From Aromatoleum sp. (GTDB taxonomy: Bacteria; Pseudomonadota; Gammaproteobacteria; Burkholderiales; Casimicrobiaceae): a DNA stretch of 19,816 nucleotides. Positions 15,039 through 19,816 of this stretch are shown one piece after another (position 1 is the stretch's first letter; the number at the start of each line of letters is the position of its first letter). The DNA is taken from assembly GCA_010365205.1 (NCBI GenBank), contig JAAFGU010000006.1, forward strand, positions 1 to 19,816. The letters are read 5' to 3'. The position numbers and the translations under genes are program-made. The notes beneath the pieces are model-generated. The model saw only the letters and a list, made by a program, of their open reading frames with translations. It had not been told where the DNA came from and made no database searches.

Positions 15039-16580
15039 ATGCAGTTGAATCCTTCTGAAATCAGCGAACTGATCAAGAGCAAGATCCAGAACCTGGACAC
15101 GGGCGCGGAAGTGCGCACCCAGGGGACGGTCGTTTCGGTAACCGACGGCATCTGCCGCATTCACGGGCTGTCTGACGCGATGGCGGGCGAAATGCTGGAG
15201 TTTCCGCAGAACACCTTCGGCCTCGCGCTGAACCTCGAGCGCGATTCGGTCGGCGCGGTGATTCTGGGCCAGTACGAGCACATCACCGAAGGCGATACCG
15301 TCAAGTGCACCGGGCGGATTCTTTCCGTGCCCGTCGGCCGCGAGTTGATCGGCCGCGTCGTCAATGCGCTCGGCCAGCCGATCGACGGCAAGGGGCCGGT
15401 CAATGCGAAGGAAGCCGACGTCATCGAAAAGGTGGCGCCGGGCGTGATCTGGCGCAAATCGGTGTCGCAACCGGTGCAGACGGGGCTGAAGTCGATCGAC
15501 GCGATGGTGCCGATCGGGCGCGGCCAGCGCGAACTGATCATCGGGGACCGCCAGACGGGCAAGACCGCCGTCGCGGTGGACACGATCATCAACCAGAAAG
15601 GCAAGGACCTGATCTGCGTGTACGTCGCGATCGGCCAGAAGGCGTCCTCGGTCAAGAGCGTGATCCGCAAACTCGAAGAACACGACGCAATGGGCTACAC
15701 GATCGTCGTCGTCGCGACCGCGTCGGAATCGGCGGCGATGCAGTACATCGCGCCGTACTCCGGCTGCACGATGGGCGAATACTTCCGTGACCGCGGCCAG
15801 GACGCGCTGATCATTTACGACGACTTGACCAAGCAGGCGTGGGCGTACCGGCAGATTTCGCTGCTGCTGCGCCGTCCGCCGGGCCGCGAGGCCTACCCCG
15901 GCGACGTGTTCTACCTTCATTCGCGGCTGCTCGAGCGCGCCGCCCGCGTCAACGAGGAATACGTCGAGAAGTTCACCAAGGGCGCCGTCAAGGGCAAGAC
16001 CGGGTCTCTGACCGCGCTGCCGGTCATCGAGACCCAGGCGGGGGACGTGACGGCGTTCGTGCCGACCAACGTGATCTCGATCACCGACGGGCAGATTTTC
16101 CTGGAGACCGACCTTTTCAATGCGGGCATCCGCCCCGCCATAAACGCCGGCATCTCGGTGTCGCGGGTCGGCGGCAACGCGCAGACGAAGATCATCAAGA
16201 AGCTCGGCGGCGGCGTTCGTCTCGCGCTCGCGCAATACCGGGAGCTCGCGGCATTCGCCCAGTTCGCGTCCGACCTCGACGAAGCCACGCGCAGGCAGCT
16301 CGACCGCGGCCGCCTGGTCACCGAGCTGATGAAGCAGCCGCAGTACGAGCCGCTGCAGGTCAACGAGATGGCGGTGACGCTGTTTGCGGTGACCAAGAGC
16401 TACTACGACGATGTCCCGGTGCCCCGGGCGCTGGCGTTCGAAACGGCGCTGCGCGCCTACCTCAAGAGCAAGTACGCGGCGCTGATGGACAACATCGAGA
16501 AGACCAAGGACCTCTCGCCGGACGACGAGAAAGCGCTCGCCGCCGCCATCGAGGACTTCAAGAAGAACGGCGCGTATTGA
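15039..16580 (+). CDS. atpA: ATP synthase F1 subunit alpha
   Basis: Alpha is the non-catalytic nucleotide-binding subunit of the F1 head. At 513 residues it equals E. coli AtpA. Motifs: the N-terminal delta-contact stretch MQLNPSEISELIKSKI, P-loop GDRQTGKTA (Gly169 on, Lys175), Walker B ALIIYDDLTKQAWAYRQ, the PGREAYPGDVFYLHSRLLERAA signature region, and the arginine-finger segment PAINAGISVSRVGG. ATG 15039 has GAGGAA seven bases upstream. Confidence 0.98.
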   Translation: MQLNPSEISELIKSKIQNLDTGAEVRTQGTVVSVTDGICRIHGLSDAMAGEMLEFPQNTFGLALNLERDSVGAVILGQYEHITEGDTVKCTGRILSVPVGRELIGRVVNALGQPIDGKGPVNAKEADVIEKVAPGVIWRKSVSQPVQTGLKSIDAMVPIGRGQRELIIGDRQTGKTAVAVDTIINQKGKDLICVYVAIGQKASSVKSVIRKLEEHDAMGYTIVVVATASESAAMQYIAPYSGCTMGEYFRDRGQDALIIYDDLTKQAWAYRQISLLLRRPPGREAYPGDVFYLHSRLLERAARVNEEYVEKFTKGAVKGKTGSLTALPVIETQAGDVTAFVPTNVISITDGQIFLETDLFNAGIRPAINAGISVSRVGGNAQTKIIKKLGGGVRLALAQYRELAAFAQFASDLDEATRRQLDRGRLVTELMKQPQYEPLQVNEMAVTLFAVTKSYYDDVPVPRALAFETALRAYLKSKYAALMDNIEKTKDLSPDDEKALAAAIEDFKKNGAY

Positions 16581-16615
16581 TCGCCACATCGTTCGTCTGA
16601 GCAAGGAACAGAGCC

Positions 16616-17506
16616 ATGGCGGGATCGAAAGAGATCCGCAACAAGATCAAGAGCGTGCAGAGCACGCGCAAGATCACGAAGGCGATGGAGATGGTTTCCG
16701 CAGCCAAGATGAAACGAGCCCAGGACCGCATGCGCGCCTCGCGGCCGTACGTCATTCGCGCGCTGCAGATCGCCATGCATGTGGCAAAGGCGAACACCGA
16801 ATACCGGCACCCGTTCCTGGTCAAGCGCGCGAGCGTGAAGAGAATCGGCGCCATCGTCATCACCACCGACAAGGGCCTGTGCGGCGGTCTCAACACCAAC
16901 GTGCTGCGCGTTCTGTTGCAGGCGCACAAGGGGTGGCGCGCCAAGAATCTCGACGTCGACTATGTCGCGATCGGCGCCAAGGGACTGGGCTTCCTCAACC
17001 GGATGGGCGCGACTGTCGTGGCGAGCGCCGTGCAGCTCGGCGACCGTCCGCATCTGGACAAGCTGATCGGCCCGGTCAAGGCGCTGGTCGACAAGTACAT
17101 AGCGGGCGAGATCGACGAGATGCACATCTTCGCCACGGTCTTCATCAACACGATGAAGCAGGAAGTGCGGCACTCCGTCATGCTGCCGATCCCCGACCGG
17201 TTCCTGACGCCGACCGGCGAGGAGCGCACGGCGCAGACGCAGCAAGGATCGTGGGATTACCTGTACGAGCCGGACGCGAAGGAGTTGCTCGACGGCGTGC
17301 TGCGGCGTTACATCGAGGCCCTGATCTTCCAGATGGTCAACGAAAACATGGCCTCCGAGCAGTCGGCGCGGATGGTGGCGATGAAGGCCGCCTCCGACAA
17401 CGCGGGAACGATCATCGACGAATTACAACTCATCTACAACAAGTCACGCCAGGCGGCGATCACCAAGGAACTCGCCGAAATCGTAGGTGGCGCGGCGGCC
17501 GTATGA
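16616..17506 (+). CDS. atpG: ATP synthase F1 subunit gamma
   Basis: Gamma is the rotating central shaft. The 296-residue product opens with KEIRNKIKSVQSTRKITKAMEMVSAAKMKRAQ, the N-terminal shaft helix (residues 5-36). It continues through ITTDKGLCGGLN, and ends with the conserved C-terminal helix SASDNAGTIIDEL-type motif (here KAASDNAGTIIDELQLIYNK) and ITKELAEIVGGA. An AAGGAA ribosome site is present. The stop overlaps the ATG of a 29-codon frame (ATGA at 17503), and a 140-base gap follows before atpD, longer than other gaps in the operon. Confidence 0.97.
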   Translation: MAGSKEIRNKIKSVQSTRKITKAMEMVSAAKMKRAQDRMRASRPYVIRALQIAMHVAKANTEYRHPFLVKRASVKRIGAIVITTDKGLCGGLNTNVLRVLLQAHKGWRAKNLDVDYVAIGAKGLGFLNRMGATVVASAVQLGDRPHLDKLIGPVKALVDKYIAGEIDEMHIFATVFINTMKQEVRHSVMLPIPDRFLTPTGEERTAQTQQGSWDYLYEPDAKELLDGVLRRYIEALIFQMVNENMASEQSARMVAMKAASDNAGTIIDELQLIYNKSRQAAITKELAEIVGGAAAV

Positions 17507-17592
17507 GCACGACACCCCAACACCACGATTCGGCGGTCACTGACTTTCAGGTTATGGGACCGCCAATTGTCGGCGGGGCGGCCGCAGCTTGA
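17503..17592 (+). CDS. Possible 29-residue ORF between atpG and atpD
   Basis: An ATG overlapping the atpG stop (ATGA) opens a 29-codon frame beginning MSTTPQHHDS and ending GGAAAA, with a TGA at 17590-17592, 54 bases before atpD. It has no membrane segment and no recognised motif. It lacks an independent ribosome site, so it would depend on coupling to atpG. Within it lies a CCGCC/GGCGG hairpin around CAATTG. It may be a genuine microprotein, a remnant, or an untranslated spacer that adjusts beta-subunit expression. Confidence 0.3.
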   Translation: MSTTPQHHDSAVTDFQVMGPPIVGGAAAA

Positions 17593-17646
17593 TCGCCTGG
17601 CGGCAGAGCGCTCCAGGATTCCAGCGATAGACCTTTAGGAACGGAC

Positions 17647-19047
<1,401 letters not shown>

Positions 19048-19061
19048 TCGGGAGCGGAACG

Positions 19062-19080
19062 CACTTATTTTAAAATGATC
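19062..19080 (+). promoter_or_regulatory. AT-rich palindromic element between atpD and atpC
   Basis: The 75-base atpD-atpC gap contains ATTTTAAAAT (19067-19076), a perfect 10-bp palindrome, inside a short A+T-rich run. TAAAAT (19071-19076) matches the -10 box at 5/6, but the base run 17 upstream (TCGGGA) is a poor -35. It could be a weak internal promoter or an AU-rich RNase E-type cleavage site that sets the epsilon:beta ratio. Confidence 0.3.
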
Positions 19081-19122
19081 AATCGGCGATAGCGCGCATC
19101 CGCCGCCAAAGGTCCGGTCACC

Positions 19123-19545
19123 ATGCCCCATACGATCCAAGTCGATGTCGTCAGCGCCGAAGAGCTCATCTTCTCCGGGCAGGCGGAATTCGTCATCCTC
19201 CCCGGCATCATGGGCGAACTCGGCATCTACCCGCGCCACGCGCCGCTGCTCACGCAAATCAAGCCGGGTGCGCTGCGCATCAAGATGCCGGGCCAGGCGG
19301 AGGACGAACTGGTGTTCGTGCAGGGCGGGTTTCTCGAGGTGCAGCCGAACCAGGTGACCGTGCTCGCCGATACGGCGATCCGCGCGAAGGACCTGGACGA
19401 GGTCAAGGCGACCGAAGCCAAGAAGGCGGCGGAAGAAGCGATGCAGAACAAGTCCTCGAAGGAGGAGATCGCCACGGCCGAGGCCGAACTCGCGATCGCC
19501 GTGGCCCAGCTCGAGGCGATCCGGAAACTGCGCCACCGCGCCTGA
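19123..19545 (+). CDS. atpC: ATP synthase F1 subunit epsilon
   Basis: Epsilon is the regulatory and coupling subunit at the foot of gamma. The 140-residue product has the N-terminal beta-sandwich (IQVDVVSAEELIFSGQAEFV, then PGIMGELGIYPRHAPLLTQIKPGALRI). A C-terminal helical hairpin rich in Ala, Glu and Lys (from about residue 90) can act as an inhibitory arm in bacterial enzymes. AAAGG lies 10 bases before ATG 19123. It is the last atp gene. Confidence 0.96.
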   Translation: MPHTIQVDVVSAEELIFSGQAEFVILPGIMGELGIYPRHAPLLTQIKPGALRIKMPGQAEDELVFVQGGFLEVQPNQVTVLADTAIRAKDLDEVKATEAKKAAEEAMQNKSSKEEIATAEAELAIAVAQLEAIRKLRHRA

Positions 19546-19579
19546 CCGCGCAGGCATCCCGGGGCGCGACGGACGCCAC

Positions 19580-19622
19580 GGGCGACAGGGGTGGCAAGGG
19601 CGACAGGGGTGGCAAGGGCGAC
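19580..19622 (+). repeat. 18-bp tandem repeat after atpC
   Basis: The unit GGGCGACAGGGGTGGCAA occurs twice exactly (19580-19597 and 19598-19615), followed by a partial third copy GGGCGAC (19616-19622). It lies 34 bases after the atpC stop and its end feeds into a hairpin. No coding role is visible. Confidence 0.85.
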
Positions 19623-19634
19623 CCTTTGCCTTTG
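19611..19634 (+). terminator. Probable atp operon terminator hairpin
   Basis: GGCAAGGG (19611-19618) pairs with CCCTTTGCC (19622-19630), allowing one bulged T, around a CGA loop. It is followed by TTTG. The stem is built from the end of the second tandem repeat and the partial third copy. The T-run is short, so termination may be partial. Confidence 0.45.
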
Positions 19635-19679
19635 CTCGACGTCATCCCCGCGCGCCGCGCGCATGGCATAGTCTCGACC

Positions 19680-19816
19680 ATGGCCGATTTTCACAACCAT
19701 ACCTACGATCAGATCGCCATTGGCGCCACGGAGACGGCGACGCGCGCAATCACGGCGACCGAGGTCGAGGCCCTTGCACTCGTCGCCGGCGAGGTGGATC
19801 CGTTCCACCTCGACGG
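19680..19816 (+). CDS. MaoC-like hydratase-domain protein, 3'-truncated (possibly enoyl-CoA hydratase/phosphate acetyltransferase fusion)
   Basis: Only 45 residues are inside the window: MADFHNHTYDQIAIGATETA continuing through ITATEVEALALVAGEVDPFHLD. The pattern (Y/F)DQIAIG, then a TREDIE-like helix and (S/A)G(D/E)xxPxHxD, is the start of a MaoC/hot-dog hydratase domain. The His of PFHLD is the expected catalytic position. In Betaproteobacteria this N-terminus is common on a bifunctional enoyl-CoA hydratase/phosphate acetyltransferase. That assignment needs the missing part; a stand-alone MaoC dehydratase is the alternative. No strong Shine-Dalgarno precedes ATG 19680. Confidence 0.7.
   Translation, partial: MADFHNHTYDQIAIGATETATRAITATEVEALALVAGEVDPFHLD

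Noticed and set aside
14796..16604. 602-codon minus-strand open frame opposite atpA
   Set aside because: It is a shadow of the atpH-atpA coding frame; no independent evidence of coding. The same applies to the 640-codon frame at 17635-19557 opposite atpD-atpC.
19580..19622. CRISPR-like array after atpC
   Set aside because: The 18-bp units are directly adjacent with no spacers and only 2.4 copies, so this is a simple tandem repeat.

Overview
The window is a GC-rich stretch of bacterial chromosome that looks betaproteobacterial and close to the replication origin. This placement rests on the gene order mnmG-rsmG-parA-parB followed by atpI-B-E-F-H-A-G-D-C, on the GTP-type PEP carboxykinase, and on the character of the proteins. 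It is inference from synteny and sequence style; no phylogeny was run. There are no tRNA or rRNA genes, CRISPR arrays, insertion sequences or prophage genes.

Region 1 (1-5079, plus strand) begins inside mnmE, a tRNA-modification GTPase whose first ~40-45 residues lie outside the window. It is joined by 4-base ATGA overlaps to an AbrB-family membrane protein and then to a trans-aconitate 2-methyltransferase (tam). After a 140-base gap comes a complete GTP-dependent PEP carboxykinase (pckG).

Region 2 (5080-5738) has no convincing gene. It holds two parS-type centromere sites for ParB: TGTTCCACGTGAAACC at 5426-5441 and the perfect palindrome TGTTCCACGTGGAACA at 5605-5620. It also holds a 42-base island that is 81% A+T, a terminator-like hairpin, and a probable mnmG promoter. 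No canonical DnaA box was seen, so oriC itself is not demonstrated.

Region 3 (5739-10118) is the mnmG-rsmG-parA-parB operon, closed by a clear rho-independent terminator at 10095-10118. MnmG is the partner of MnmE in tRNA wobble-uridine modification. ParA and ParB act with the parS sites a few kilobases upstream.

Region 4 (10139-12230) is the least ordinary part. A minus-strand Prx5-type peroxiredoxin is divergent from a two-gene unit: a five-Asp-box beta-propeller protein overlapping a ThiS/MoaD-like protein that ends in Gly-Gly. A 14-bp perfect palindrome lies in the divergent promoter region. The biochemical role of the propeller/sulfur-carrier-like pair cannot be read from sequence.

Region 5 (about 12285-19635) is the complete F1Fo ATP synthase operon behind a promoter with a perfect TATAAT -10 box. 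Catalytic residues are intact in every subunit where I could place them. Oddities are a 140-base atpG-atpD gap with an ATGA-coupled 29-codon reading frame, an AT-rich palindrome before atpC, and an 18-bp tandem repeat running into a hairpin after atpC. The window ends inside the start of a MaoC-like hydratase-domain gene.
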